Shown: piece after piece, positions 35,554-43,376 of the stretch | Numbering within the stretch: position 1 is the stretch's first letter | Layout: every line of letters starts with the position of its first letter | NCBI RefSeq assembly: GCF_003852315.1 | Contig: NZ_CP027762.1 | Coordinates: 310,001 to 374,000 of the forward strand | From: Pseudomonas sp. LBUM920 | Lineage (GTDB): Bacteria; Pseudomonadota; Gammaproteobacteria; Pseudomonadales; Pseudomonadaceae | Length of the DNA: 64,000 nt | Direction: 5' to 3' | Translations under genes and position numbers: made by a program | The notes under the pieces: generated by a model | What the model was told of the DNA's origin: nothing | The model's input: only the letters and a program-made list of their open reading frames with translations | Database searches by the model: none

Positions 35554-35579
35554 AAGCCCTCACATTGCTGTGAGGGCTT
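35554..35579 (-). terminator. terminator of tRNA-Thr
   Basis: AAGCCCTCAC / GTGAGGGCTT perfect ten-base-pair stem with a six-base loop, followed on the minus strand by TTGTTGTTTC. Confidence 0.8.
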
Positions 35580-35588
35580 CGTCTTATA

Positions 35589-35664
<76 letters not shown>

Positions 35665-35678
35665 GTGTTAGGGCGACG

Positions 35679-35706
35679 ATTATAGCGATTGGCAAGCATC
35701 TGTAAA
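35679..35706 (-). promoter_or_regulatory. promoter of tRNA-Thr
   Basis: On the minus strand TTTACA, 16 bases, TATAAT, ending 15 bases before the tRNA. Confidence 0.75.
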
Positions 35707-35791
35707 CCCCTGAATTCTGACTATTTTTGCAGAGGCGAAGGTTTTTTTGCGATCACTGCTTTTTCGTCGTCTCCGGGGCCTCAAATCGGCC

Positions 35792-36025
35792 TCAATTTCC
35801 GTCCCCGCAAGTGTCGGTAAATTTCATGTAGTCCAACACCTGTGTCTGGCCCTTCGAATCCAGGTAGGTCATTCGCGCATTCACCACGCCGCAGCCCGAG
35901 CGGGCGCCTTCGGTGGTTGACAGTACGCGCTGGATGTCCGGCTTTTGGCTTGCCTCGGCATGGGTGCCGAGGGTCAAGGCAAGCAGGCCTAAGGCAATGC
36001 AATGTTTCCAGTTGTTCGGGTTCAT
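35792..36025 (-). CDS. DUF2790 small exported protein
   Basis: Seventy-seven residues with a signal peptide (NWKHCIALGLLALTLGTHAEA) and a DUF2790 domain: CGVVNARMTYLDSKGQTQVL and DYMKFTDTCGDG, with two cysteines that could form a disulfide in the periplasm. The family is largely restricted to Pseudomonas and its role is unknown; members are often responsive to metals or stress, which is not shown here. AGGACAG precedes the ATG. Confidence 0.85.
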   Translation of the reverse strand: MNPNNWKHCIALGLLALTLGTHAEASQKPDIQRVLSTTEGARSGCGVVNARMTYLDSKGQTQVLDYMKFTDTCGDGN

Positions 36026-36391
36026 GGTGCTGTCCTCTGGGGCGTCAATGGTGGGGTGAGGTCATTGAATGCCTTGCAGGTATCTGGGCTGTGTCTCGCA
36101 GACTCGGTTTTGTCTCGTTATGTGTTGGCCTGAGATTTATGTACTTGCTGATACGAAAGAGGTTTGAGAGCGGTTGTCATGAATCACGAGCTGGTCAAAA
36201 AACACACAAATAATACTTAGTGTGTTGATTTAAAACATAATATTTAGGTATTGGCTTGCAGCCATAAAAATGGCGCCATGCCGCTCATCTGAAAGGAATT
36301 CGTTACAAACACCAAAATACTGACACCATCAGTGTGATATCACACAATGCGCGCCTTAATTGATCAGCGATGAGAACGGGAGGAGCAGTCA
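36026..36391. other. AT-rich intergenic control region
   Basis: Low-G+C region between the DUF2790 gene and the first BcsQ-like gene. It holds an inverted repeat AACACAC (36201-36207) / GTGTGTT (36220-36226), an AT-rich TTTAAAACATAATATTTAGG stretch, the palindrome TGTGATATCACA near 36333-36344, and a block shared with the second BcsQ-like gene (36311-36351). Confidence 0.5.
36311..36351 (+). promoter_or_regulatory. upstream block shared by both BcsQ-like genes (copy 1)
   Basis: ACCAAAATACTGACAC, a 13-base gap, then TCACACAATGCG. The second copy at 37388-37428 keeps the same spacing, with 26 of 41 bases identical and the match concentrated at both ends. Confidence 0.5.
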
Positions 36392-37327
36392 GTGGGGCGT
36401 GCAGATCACATTTCAAAACTTTACACCGCGCTGGCTGAACCCTCTTTGCGCGAGCCCTCGGTGGCCGAGCCCTTGCAGCGTTTGCTGGATCAATTGAACC
36501 AAGGGACGGCCGCTTCTGCTCACCCGCCCCACGTAGTCGAAGGCCCGCGTGGCGAGGTGTACTCGCACGCCTCGGCGCCCAAGGTCGTGGTGGTGGTTTC
36601 TGCTACCGGCGGCGTTGGGCGCAGCACGTTGGCCGCCGCGCTTGCCAGCGGTTTGCAGCGCCAGGGGCATCCAGCGCTGGCGCTGGACCTGGACCCGCAA
36701 AACGCGCTGCGTCATCACTTGTGCCCGGGGTTTGATCTACCTGGCCTGGGGGCGACCAGCTTGCTCAATCAAACCTGGCACGCCTTGCCCAAACGAGGGT
36801 TTGCCGGGTGCCGGCTGGTCAGCTTTGGTGAAACCGACGCCGTGCAGCAACAAAGCCTGAATCGTTGGCTGGGGCAGGACCTCGATTTTCTCGGCAAGCG
36901 TTTGGCCGGCCTCGGGCTCAATGGCCAGGACACGGTGGTCATCGACGTCCCTGCGGGCAACACGGTGTATCTCGGCCAGGCAATGTCGGTGGCGGATGCG
37001 GTGCTGGTGGTCGTTCAGCCCGACGCGGCTTCGTTTCGCCGATTGGCCAAGATGGACGAAGTGCTCGCGCCCTACCTTGCAAGTGAATCGCCGCCTCAAC
37101 GGTTTTACGTGATCAATCAGGTCGACGGCGCTCACGCGTTCAGCCAGGACATGGCGGGCGTTTTCAAATTGCGCCTGGGTGATGCCGTGTTGGGCACGGT
37201 TCAACGCGATCCCTCGTTCAGAGAGGCGCAGGCTTACGGTCGAGACCCGCTCGACCCGGTGCTTGATAGCGCCGGATGCCAGGACGTAAATGCGCTGTGT
37301 CGTGCGTTGAGCGCGAGAATGCGTTAA
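36392..37327 (+). CDS. BcsQ/WssA-like MinD-family ATPase, first copy
   Basis: A 311-residue ParA/MinD-type ATPase of the BcsQ (YhjQ, WssA) group, which positions or activates cellulose synthase. The P-loop is TGGVGRSTLAAAL near residue 73-85: the catalytic Lys is Arg and the preceding signature Lys is Thr. DLDPQNALRHH follows, then VIDVPAGN and VINQVDGA. A poorly conserved N-terminal 60 residues precede the fold. It starts with GTG after GGGAGGAG. No bcsA, bcsB or bcsC lies in the window. A paralogue follows 186 bases downstream. Confidence 0.8.
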   Translation: MGRADHISKLYTALAEPSLREPSVAEPLQRLLDQLNQGTAASAHPPHVVEGPRGEVYSHASAPKVVVVVSATGGVGRSTLAAALASGLQRQGHPALALDLDPQNALRHHLCPGFDLPGLGATSLLNQTWHALPKRGFAGCRLVSFGETDAVQQQSLNRWLGQDLDFLGKRLAGLGLNGQDTVVIDVPAGNTVYLGQAMSVADAVLVVVQPDAASFRRLAKMDEVLAPYLASESPPQRFYVINQVDGAHAFSQDMAGVFKLRLGDAVLGTVQRDPSFREAQAYGRDPLDPVLDSAGCQDVNALCRALSARMR

Positions 37328-37387
37328 AACGTGCGCGGCCATTAATTTGACTATTTACCGTTTGTCTAAAAAACAACCAGTCAAAAC

Positions 37388-37428
37388 ATCAAAATAATGA
37401 CACTTCGCCGCACCTGTCACAGAATGCG
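37388..37428 (+). promoter_or_regulatory. upstream block shared by both BcsQ-like genes (copy 2)
   Basis: ATCAAAATAATGACAC, a 13-base gap, then TCACAGAATGCG, about 85 bases before the second ATPase gene. Confidence 0.5.
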
Positions 37429-37513
37429 TCACTAAGACGCCAATAATAAGACCTGCGGTAAGTGCCTGCTTGCCGACCTTCACGTCTTTACGCTGCGTCG
37501 TGAGGAGTAGGCC

Positions 37514-38419
37514 ATGAGCCTGAGTGAAGAGCTTTTGACGTTGTTCGGCAAAAACGTCACCCACGATGCCCAAGGCATCAATGCGCGCATGCACTTTTTC
37601 GGCAGCGTGCCTACCGACCCATCCCCCCACGCACACGCTCAAGCCATTGATCTGGCAGCACTGCGCCCGAAAATCGTCGCGCTGGTGTCGATGAATGGAG
37701 GTGTCGGCCGAAGCACATTGGCCACAGCCTTGAGCAGCGGTCTGCAGCGCCACGGCGAATCGGTGGTGGCGCTGGACCTGGACCCGCAGAACGCCTTGCA
37801 CCATCACTTCGGCGTCAGCGCGGCGCTCCCCGGTATCGGCCGCACCAGCCTGGAGCATGGGCAGTGGAGCCCGTTGCAACAGCTCGGTTTCGCCGGTTGC
37901 CAAGTGCTCACCTTTGGCGATATCGATGTCCAGCAGCAGGAAAATCTCGAGCGCTGGCTCAAGCACGAGCCGACCTGGCTGGCTCAACGCCTCTTGTCGC
38001 TGGGCCTGAGCGAGCGGCAAACGGTGATCATCGATACGCCGGCTGGCAACAACGTCTACTTTCATCAAGCGCTGAACGTTGCCGACGTGGTGTTGGTGAT
38101 TGTGCAGGCGGATGCCGCGTGCCTTGGCACGCTCGATCACTTGGATGTATTGCTTGCGCCGCACCTTGCCGGTGAGCGCCCGTCTGCCGTGCATGTGGTG
38201 GTCAATCAGGTGGATGAGAGCAATGCATTCAGCCTGGACATGGTTGAGGCCTTCAAACAGCACCTCGGCAAGGCTCCGCTGGAGGTTCACCGTGACGTGG
38301 CGATCAACGAGGCGCTGGCGTTTGCCGCCGACCCGTTGGATAACGTTGCGAAACACCTGGCCAGCGACGATATCAACGAAATTTGCCGGTTGTTGAAGGC
38401 GCCCAAAAGAACGGCTTAA
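37514..38419 (+). CDS. BcsQ/WssJ-like MinD-family ATPase, second copy
   Basis: A 301-residue paralogue of the preceding gene. P-loop NGGVGRSTLATAL near 61-73, again with Arg for Lys; ALDLDPQNALHHHFG, then VIIDTPAGNNVYFHQAL and VVNQVDESNAF. In P. fluorescens SBW25 the wss cellulose operon is bounded by two such MinD-like genes, wssA and wssJ. Here the pair is adjacent with nothing between. ATG is preceded by GAGGAG. It may be a deletion scar of a wss operon or a tandem duplication. Confidence 0.8.
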   Translation: MSLSEELLTLFGKNVTHDAQGINARMHFFGSVPTDPSPHAHAQAIDLAALRPKIVALVSMNGGVGRSTLATALSSGLQRHGESVVALDLDPQNALHHHFGVSAALPGIGRTSLEHGQWSPLQQLGFAGCQVLTFGDIDVQQQENLERWLKHEPTWLAQRLLSLGLSERQTVIIDTPAGNNVYFHQALNVADVVLVIVQADAACLGTLDHLDVLLAPHLAGERPSAVHVVVNQVDESNAFSLDMVEAFKQHLGKAPLEVHRDVAINEALAFAADPLDNVAKHLASDDINEICRLLKAPKRTA

Positions 38420-38625
38420 GCGTGGTTTATATGCTTTACGCCCGATGCTTATGCACAATCGGTTGGTCGTGGGTGTCACGAAACAGCCATTTTGTGGAGC
38501 CGTTCTCAACACGCTGCAACTGCCTGTTTTGCGTGCATTTTATAATGTGAACAAAAAATGACCAGCTTGGCTTTTGGCCTGTAGCGCTGATAGTTACAGC
38601 GCTCGTAAAGAATTCATCAACAGAC

Positions 38626-38634
38626 TTATCCACA
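38626..38634 (+). other. single DnaA-box-like 9-mer
   Basis: TTATCCACA, identical to the consensus. It is isolated, lies just past the 3' end of the methyltransferase gene, and the region has none of the clustering expected of an origin. Confidence 0.3.
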
Positions 38635-38659
38635 GGGCGCGTGTAGGAAAATTTGCCCT

Positions 38660-39847
38660 TTAATCGCGCTCAGCCACCACCATCAAATTGCGCGGGGTCA
38701 GCGTGGCTTCGCAGAAGCTGCCTATCTCAACGTTGTAGCCCTGTTCGAGCAGAAAAAGTGCCCGGTCCAGCACCAGCCACATCTCCAATGGGCGCCGAAA
38801 CAACCCACGGACCAACTCCAGGTTTCTGACCTCGGCCAGCCGGCGCCAGCCCTGCGCTTCCAGCGCCTGCCAATCCTGTTCACCTGTGGATAAGCCTTTA
38901 AGGCTCGCCAGTGCTTGGCAATAGTCTGCGAAAGGTTGATCCAGCCAGCGGGCGGGCAAGGAAGGCGTGGGCAAATAGTCATCGCAGTTGCGCAATTGCC
39001 GCTGTAGCTGATCGAAGCCCAGGCGTCGGGCCATGGAGATATCCCGCTGTTGGCGTACGCGGTTGCCGGCAGTGACGGTTTCGCTCAACGGCAGGCCCAG
39101 GTCATCAATCGACAGCCGCAATTGCGACGCGCGTGCGGTGCCGGATACAGCTTGATAGCTGTCGGCGTTGATGCGGTTGTAACAGCAGGGCGCCAGTGCC
39201 AGTTGCTTGCAACCGGCCGCGCTGGCCAGTTGCAGCAGGCGCACGTGCAGGTCGCCGCAGGCATGCAGGGCGACGGGTGTGTGTTCGGGGCTGAGTGCCA
39301 CCTGGGCCATCACGTCTTGCAGGCAATGGGTGACGGGCAAGCGGTGGTGGTCGCTTAATGCCTGGCCGGAGGCGATCAGCGCCGGGTCGTGTTCCAGGCA
39401 TGTCAGCTGTTGGCCGGGTTGCAGCAGGCGGCGGCCAAGGTGGCCTTTGCCGGCGCACCAGTCCAGCCAATGGCCGGGCGTGTGGGTAAAGTTGAGTGCT
39501 GCGCCGAAAGCTTCTATCTGTTGCCATTTGCGACCCGGCACGTCGACATTCAATCGATGACGCGCCGGCTCCAGCGCCCGTGTCGGTAACCTGTCCACGG
39601 CACTGAGCTGCAGCGCCTGTTCGGCCAGCTGTGGAAAAGGCGCGGGCGCCGGCAGGTCGTGAGGCCAGTTGTGACAGCTTTCGGCATCGGCCAAAGTGCG
39701 CTGGCGTAACCACTGGGCAAGCTCGGGATACTCGCGTTCCCAGGGTAATTGCGAATGCGTAAAGGGCCGTGGTCGCCACAGCCCTTGGTGCTCGATCAGG
39801 AACGCATCCAGCGCCGCGAAGCGCGCCTCAACGTCCCTGGCAAGCAT
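38660..39847 (-). CDS. METTL25/RRNAD1-like methyltransferase
   Basis: A 395-residue SAM-dependent methyltransferase. Motif I is WLDWCAGKGHLGRRLL near 128-143, with a later ALHACGDLHVR and APCCYNRI; the latter cysteine-rich motif is shared with Methyltransf_32-type proteins. Target is unknown. The ATG overlaps the 3' end of the downstream permease gene of the ABC operon by 20 bases, so it is the last gene of that operon. Confidence 0.75.
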   Translation of the reverse strand: MLARDVEARFAALDAFLIEHQGLWRPRPFTHSQLPWEREYPELAQWLRQRTLADAESCHNWPHDLPAPAPFPQLAEQALQLSAVDRLPTRALEPARHRLNVDVPGRKWQQIEAFGAALNFTHTPGHWLDWCAGKGHLGRRLLQPGQQLTCLEHDPALIASGQALSDHHRLPVTHCLQDVMAQVALSPEHTPVALHACGDLHVRLLQLASAAGCKQLALAPCCYNRINADSYQAVSGTARASQLRLSIDDLGLPLSETVTAGNRVRQQRDISMARRLGFDQLQRQLRNCDDYLPTPSLPARWLDQPFADYCQALASLKGLSTGEQDWQALEAQGWRRLAEVRNLELVRGLFRRPLEMWLVLDRALFLLEQGYNVEIGSFCEATLTPRNLMVVAERD

Positions 39848-40517
39848 CGACGCGCAACCAGCGTTCGAGCAGTTTGAAGCCGCGTACCAGGATGTAGGAA
39901 ATCAGCAGGTAGAACACGCCGGCGGTGAAGAACATCTCAACTGTCAGGTAGTTGCGCGCAATGATGGTCCTGGCCATGCCGGTCAGCTCCAGCAAGGTCA
40001 CAGTGCTCGCGAGCGAGCTGGCCTTGAGCATCAAAATGACTTCGTTGCTGTAGGCCGGCAGGCCGATGCGGGCCGCACGCGGCAGGATGATATAGAACAG
40101 CGTTTTCGGCTTGGACATGCCCAGCGCGCGCGCCGCTTCGATTTCGCCCGGCGGGATAGCCTGGATGGCGCCGCGCAATATCTCGGCGATATAAGCCGCC
40201 GTGTGCAGGGTCATGGTGGCCGTGGCACACCAGAAAGGGTCGCGCAGATACGTCCACATGAAGCTTGCGCGCACGGCGTCGAATTGGGCCAGGCCGTAAT
40301 AGACCAAGAACAACTGCACCAGCAACGGGGTGCCGCGAAAAAAGAAGATATACGCGTAGGGCAGCGAACGCACATACCAGCGCTTGGACGAGCGAGCGAT
40401 ACCCAGTGGGATCGCCAGGATCAGCCCGAGAATCACGGCAATGCCCACCAGCTCCAGGGTCAGAATGGCGCCCTGGATAAACTTCGGCAGCCACTTATAG
40501 ATGACTTCCCATTCCAT
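39828..40517 (-). CDS. polar amino acid ABC transporter permease (HisM-like)
   Basis: A 229-residue inner membrane permease with five hydrophobic helices. The EAA-type loop EIEAARALGMSKPKTLFYIILPRA contacts the ATPase. The ATG overlaps the previous permease stop (TAATG), so a longer frame that starts at 40895 is not used. HisJQMP-type transporters import basic or polar amino acids. Confidence 0.92.
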   Translation of the reverse strand: MEWEVIYKWLPKFIQGAILTLELVGIAVILGLILAIPLGIARSSKRWYVRSLPYAYIFFFRGTPLLVQLFLVYYGLAQFDAVRASFMWTYLRDPFWCATATMTLHTAAYIAEILRGAIQAIPPGEIEAARALGMSKPKTLFYIILPRAARIGLPAYSNEVILMLKASSLASTVTLLELTGMARTIIARNYLTVEMFFTAGVFYLLISYILVRGFKLLERWLRVDACQGR

Positions 40518-41209
40518 TACGTCGTCCTCACGAAGCCGCGGGCGGCGCGTTTTTCCAGCACGTGCATAGCGACCATCGACAGCGACGTCAGCCCCAGGTA
40601 AATGAACGCGGCGACCAGATAGAAGGTGAACGGCTGTTTGGTGACGGTGACCGCGATCTGGGCGTGGCGCATGATTTCTTCCAGGCCGATGACGGTGACC
40701 AGCGCGGTGTCTTTCATCAGGATCAGGAACAAGTTGCCCAGGCCCGGCAGGGCGATGCGCCACATTTGCGGCATGATCAGACGGGTGAAGATGCGAAACT
40801 TCGACAGGCCCAATGCCACACCGGCTTCGCGATGGCCCTTGGGAATAGCGATGATCGCGCCACGTAACACCTCGGTGGCATAAGCCCCGAAACACAGGCC
40901 CAAGGCGATCACGCCGGCCGCGAAAGCGCTGAGCGACAGGTCGGGGATGTCGAGCATTTCACCCAGGCTGCGCATCGCATTGATCGTGCCGAAATAAATC
41001 AGCAACACCCACAACAGTTCCGGCACGCCGCGAACGATGGTCGAGTAAACGCCGCCAAGCCATTGCAACGGCTTGTACGGGGACGTCTTGGCCAAGGCGC
41101 CGGCAAGGCCCAGCACCAGCCCCAGGCATAAAGCCGTGAGTGCCAGTTTGACGGTCATCAGCGCGCCGGCGGCGAGCGCCGGGCCGAATCCGTAGAGATC
41201 GAAATTCAT
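40517..41209 (-). CDS. polar amino acid ABC transporter permease (HisQ-like)
   Basis: A 230-residue partner permease with five helices; the EAA-type loop is HREAGVALGLSKFRIFTRLIMPQMW. Order on the minus strand is ATPase, binding protein, this permease, HisM-like permease, methyltransferase. A strong stem-loop lies between the binding-protein gene and this one. Confidence 0.92.
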   Translation of the reverse strand: MNFDLYGFGPALAAGALMTVKLALTALCLGLVLGLAGALAKTSPYKPLQWLGGVYSTIVRGVPELLWVLLIYFGTINAMRSLGEMLDIPDLSLSAFAAGVIALGLCFGAYATEVLRGAIIAIPKGHREAGVALGLSKFRIFTRLIMPQMWRIALPGLGNLFLILMKDTALVTVIGLEEIMRHAQIAVTVTKQPFTFYLVAAFIYLGLTSLSMVAMHVLEKRAARGFVRTT

Positions 41210-41243
41210 GGTGTTTTCATATCGCGGCAGGCATTGCTAAAAG

Positions 41244-41268
41244 CCGACGCGCTCAAGCAGCGCGTCGG
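41244..41268 (-). terminator. intercistronic stem-loop after the binding-protein gene
   Basis: Ten-base-pair perfect stem CCGACGCGCT/AGCGCGTCGG with a five-base loop, followed on the minus strand by CTTTT. It is likely a partial terminator or mRNA stabiliser that keeps permease expression below binding-protein expression. Confidence 0.7.
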
Positions 41269-41282
41269 GCAGGCCGTTCAGA

Positions 41283-42035
41283 TCATTCGATGCTGAACGG
41301 GAAGTACTTGTCGTTGATCTTTTTGTAGGTGCCGTCTGCCTTGATCTCTGCCAAAGCTTTGTTCAGGCGCTCGCGCAGCGGGTCGCCCTTGCGCACGGCG
41401 ATCCCGATCTTGTCGCTTTCTACAACGGGGTCGCCCTTGAATTCATAGGCCGAACCGTCTTTGCTCTTGAGCCATTCGTACTGCACGTATTTGTCGGCGA
41501 GGATGCCGTCAAGGCGGCCGGACGTCAGGTCGAGGTAGGCGTTTTCCTGGGTGTCGTAAAGCTTGGCCTCGGTGTCCGGCAGCTTGTCTTCCAGGTAGGT
41601 ACCGGCCAACGTCGCGCGCTGTGCACCGATGACCTTGCCCTTCAGGTAGGCGGCGTCGGTCTTGAAGTCCGCAGTCGCTTTAGGCGCGATGAATTGCAGC
41701 TTGTTGGAGTAGTACGGGTCGGTGAAGTCGACGGCCTGCTTGCGCTCATCGGTGATCGACAGCGAGGACACCAGGAAGTCGAACTTCTTGGCGTTCAGGG
41801 CCGGGATGATGCCGTCCCAGTCGGACACATACACTTCGCACTTCTCGACTTTCATCTTCGCGCACAGGGCGTCGCCGATGTCTTTGTCGAAGCCGACGAC
41901 GTTGCCGCTGGCGTCTTTATTGTTGAAGGGCGGGTAGGCCGCTTCGATCCCCATTTTCAAGGTTTCTGCCATGGCCGTGGCGCTGAACGCCATCGAAACG
42001 GCCGCGGCCAGAAGGAATTTTTTATAGTTCTGCAT
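41283..42035 (-). CDS. polar amino acid ABC transporter substrate-binding protein (HisJ-like)
   Basis: A 250-residue periplasmic binding protein. Signal peptide MQNYKKFLLAAAVSMAFSAT-AMA, then the family-3 core: LKMGIEAAYPPFNNKD, GFDKDIGDALCAKM, a DWDGIIPALNAKKFD region and DPYYSN. It most resembles lysine/arginine/ornithine or histidine binding proteins, with two cysteines near residues 55-65 spaced as in that group. The ATG at 42035 gives the signal peptide. The longer frame overlaps the ATPase gene. Confidence 0.92.
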   Translation of the reverse strand: MQNYKKFLLAAAVSMAFSATAMAETLKMGIEAAYPPFNNKDASGNVVGFDKDIGDALCAKMKVEKCEVYVSDWDGIIPALNAKKFDFLVSSLSITDERKQAVDFTDPYYSNKLQFIAPKATADFKTDAAYLKGKVIGAQRATLAGTYLEDKLPDTEAKLYDTQENAYLDLTSGRLDGILADKYVQYEWLKSKDGSAYEFKGDPVVESDKIGIAVRKGDPLRERLNKALAEIKADGTYKKINDKYFPFSIE

Positions 42036-42048
42036 GCATGTTGCTCCG

Positions 42049-42822
42049 TTAGCGGTTGCTGGACATGAATTGTTTGCAGCGCGCCGAAAGCGGGTTTTCA
42101 AACACCTGCTGTGGCGATCCTTGCTCTTCGACCAGGCCCTGGTGCAGGAACACCACTTCACTGGACACCTGACGGGCAAAGCCCATTTCATGGGTGACCA
42201 ACAGCATGGTGCGGCCTTCTTCGGCCAGCGCGCGGATCACATTAAGTACTTCCTGGACCATTTCCGGGTCAAGCGCCGATGTCGGCTCGTCGAACAGGAT
42301 GACCTTGGGCTGCATCGCCAGGGTGCGCGCAATGGCCGCCCGTTGCTGCTGGCCACCGGACAGTTGCGCAGGGTAGGCGTGGCGCTTGTCAGCGATGCCG
42401 ACCTTGGCCAGCAAGGCTTCGGCCACTTCTGTGGCTTCGGCTTTGCTTTGGCCGAGCACACGGCGGGGCGCCTCGATGATGTTGTCGAGGATGCTCATGT
42501 GCGGCCACAGATTAAAGTTTTGAAACACAAAACCGATTTCGCTGCGCAGGCGGTTGATCTGTTTGCCGTCGGCGGCCATCAGCTCGCCGTTTTTCGCGGC
42601 CTTGAGCTTGAGCTCTTCGCCGGCGACCAGGATCTGCCCCTGATGCGGGTTTTCCAGCAGATTGATGCAGCGCAGGAAGGTGGACTTGCCGGAACCGGAG
42701 GAACCCAGGATCGAGATCACGTCGCCGTCGCGGGCGGTCAGCGAGATACCTTTAAGTACCTCAAGCTCACCATAGCGTTTATGCAAGTTGCGGATTTCAA
42801 GCGCGGGCGCGGCCTCGGCCAT
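42049..42822 (-). CDS. polar amino acid ABC transporter ATP-binding protein (HisP-like)
   Basis: A 257-residue ABC ATPase. Walker A GSSGSGKST near 36-44, signature LSGGQQQR near 160, Walker B VILFDEPTSALDPEMV, and switch His in VTHEMGFAR. It is the first gene of the operon, 13 bases before the binding-protein gene, an arrangement seen in pseudomonad basic amino acid transporters. Confidence 0.95.
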   Translation of the reverse strand: MAEAAPALEIRNLHKRYGELEVLKGISLTARDGDVISILGSSGSGKSTFLRCINLLENPHQGQILVAGEELKLKAAKNGELMAADGKQINRLRSEIGFVFQNFNLWPHMSILDNIIEAPRRVLGQSKAEATEVAEALLAKVGIADKRHAYPAQLSGGQQQRAAIARTLAMQPKVILFDEPTSALDPEMVQEVLNVIRALAEEGRTMLLVTHEMGFARQVSSEVVFLHQGLVEEQGSPQQVFENPLSARCKQFMSSNR

Positions 42823-43376
42823 GTGCGGTCCTCATTGTGTTCATTGCATTCCTGCTGTTGGGCCGCCTTCCTGGCGAGGCGCCAAGCTAGCATAGCGTTC
42901 GGATGGCAGCCAACAGCGCTGCGGACGGTTAACGGGTGGCCTGCGGCAGGGTGTCGCATCGGCGCAGCAGCGTGTCGCGCCATCAACAACCTACAGACGT
43001 TTGAACCCGAGAAATCCACAGGCTTTGCGTAAAAAAGGGCGCGATGGTGCCAGCTTTGGGCGGGTGTTGGAAGGGTTAACCGGGCAAACGGTCCATATCA
43101 GCCCCTTTGTGGGGCGTCACGCACTTTTTGTGTGTGTTTTTGGTGCGCCCGAGCGTCTTGAATGTGGGTCGCACGGTAACGCTATAGCGGAATGCCATTG
43201 TTCTCAATGACTTGCAGCTCACGTTGAATTGTCCTACAGCCCGCGTCAATCGCGGCTCTGTAACATTTTGGCGCAAATCTTGCGTAAAAAATAAAGAACG
43301 CCCCGTTGGTTTCTTTTCACGAGAAAGATCGCAGGCCGGGCGGACCGTTTTCGCAATTCCTCGTAAAGGTGTGTCA
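42823..43376. other. divergent control region of the ABC operon and gabP
   Basis: 554 bases between divergent genes. It holds a sigma-54-like promoter at 43269-43284 and several short GC-rich inverted repeats, for example GGGGCTGATAT... around 43100. I see no supported gene: the open frames lack ribosome sites and normal codon use. Confidence 0.5.
43269..43284 (+). promoter_or_regulatory. sigma-54-type promoter of gabP
   Basis: TGGCGCAAATCTTGCG: GG and GC are separated by exactly ten bases, and TGGCGC/TTGC matches TGGCAC-N5-TTGC well. It is about 93 bases before the gabP start and would fit nitrogen-controlled expression. Confidence 0.6.

Noticed and set aside
38626..38634. Perfect DnaA box as a possible replication origin
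   Set aside because: Only one box, no AT-rich unwinding region, no dnaA or dnaN nearby.
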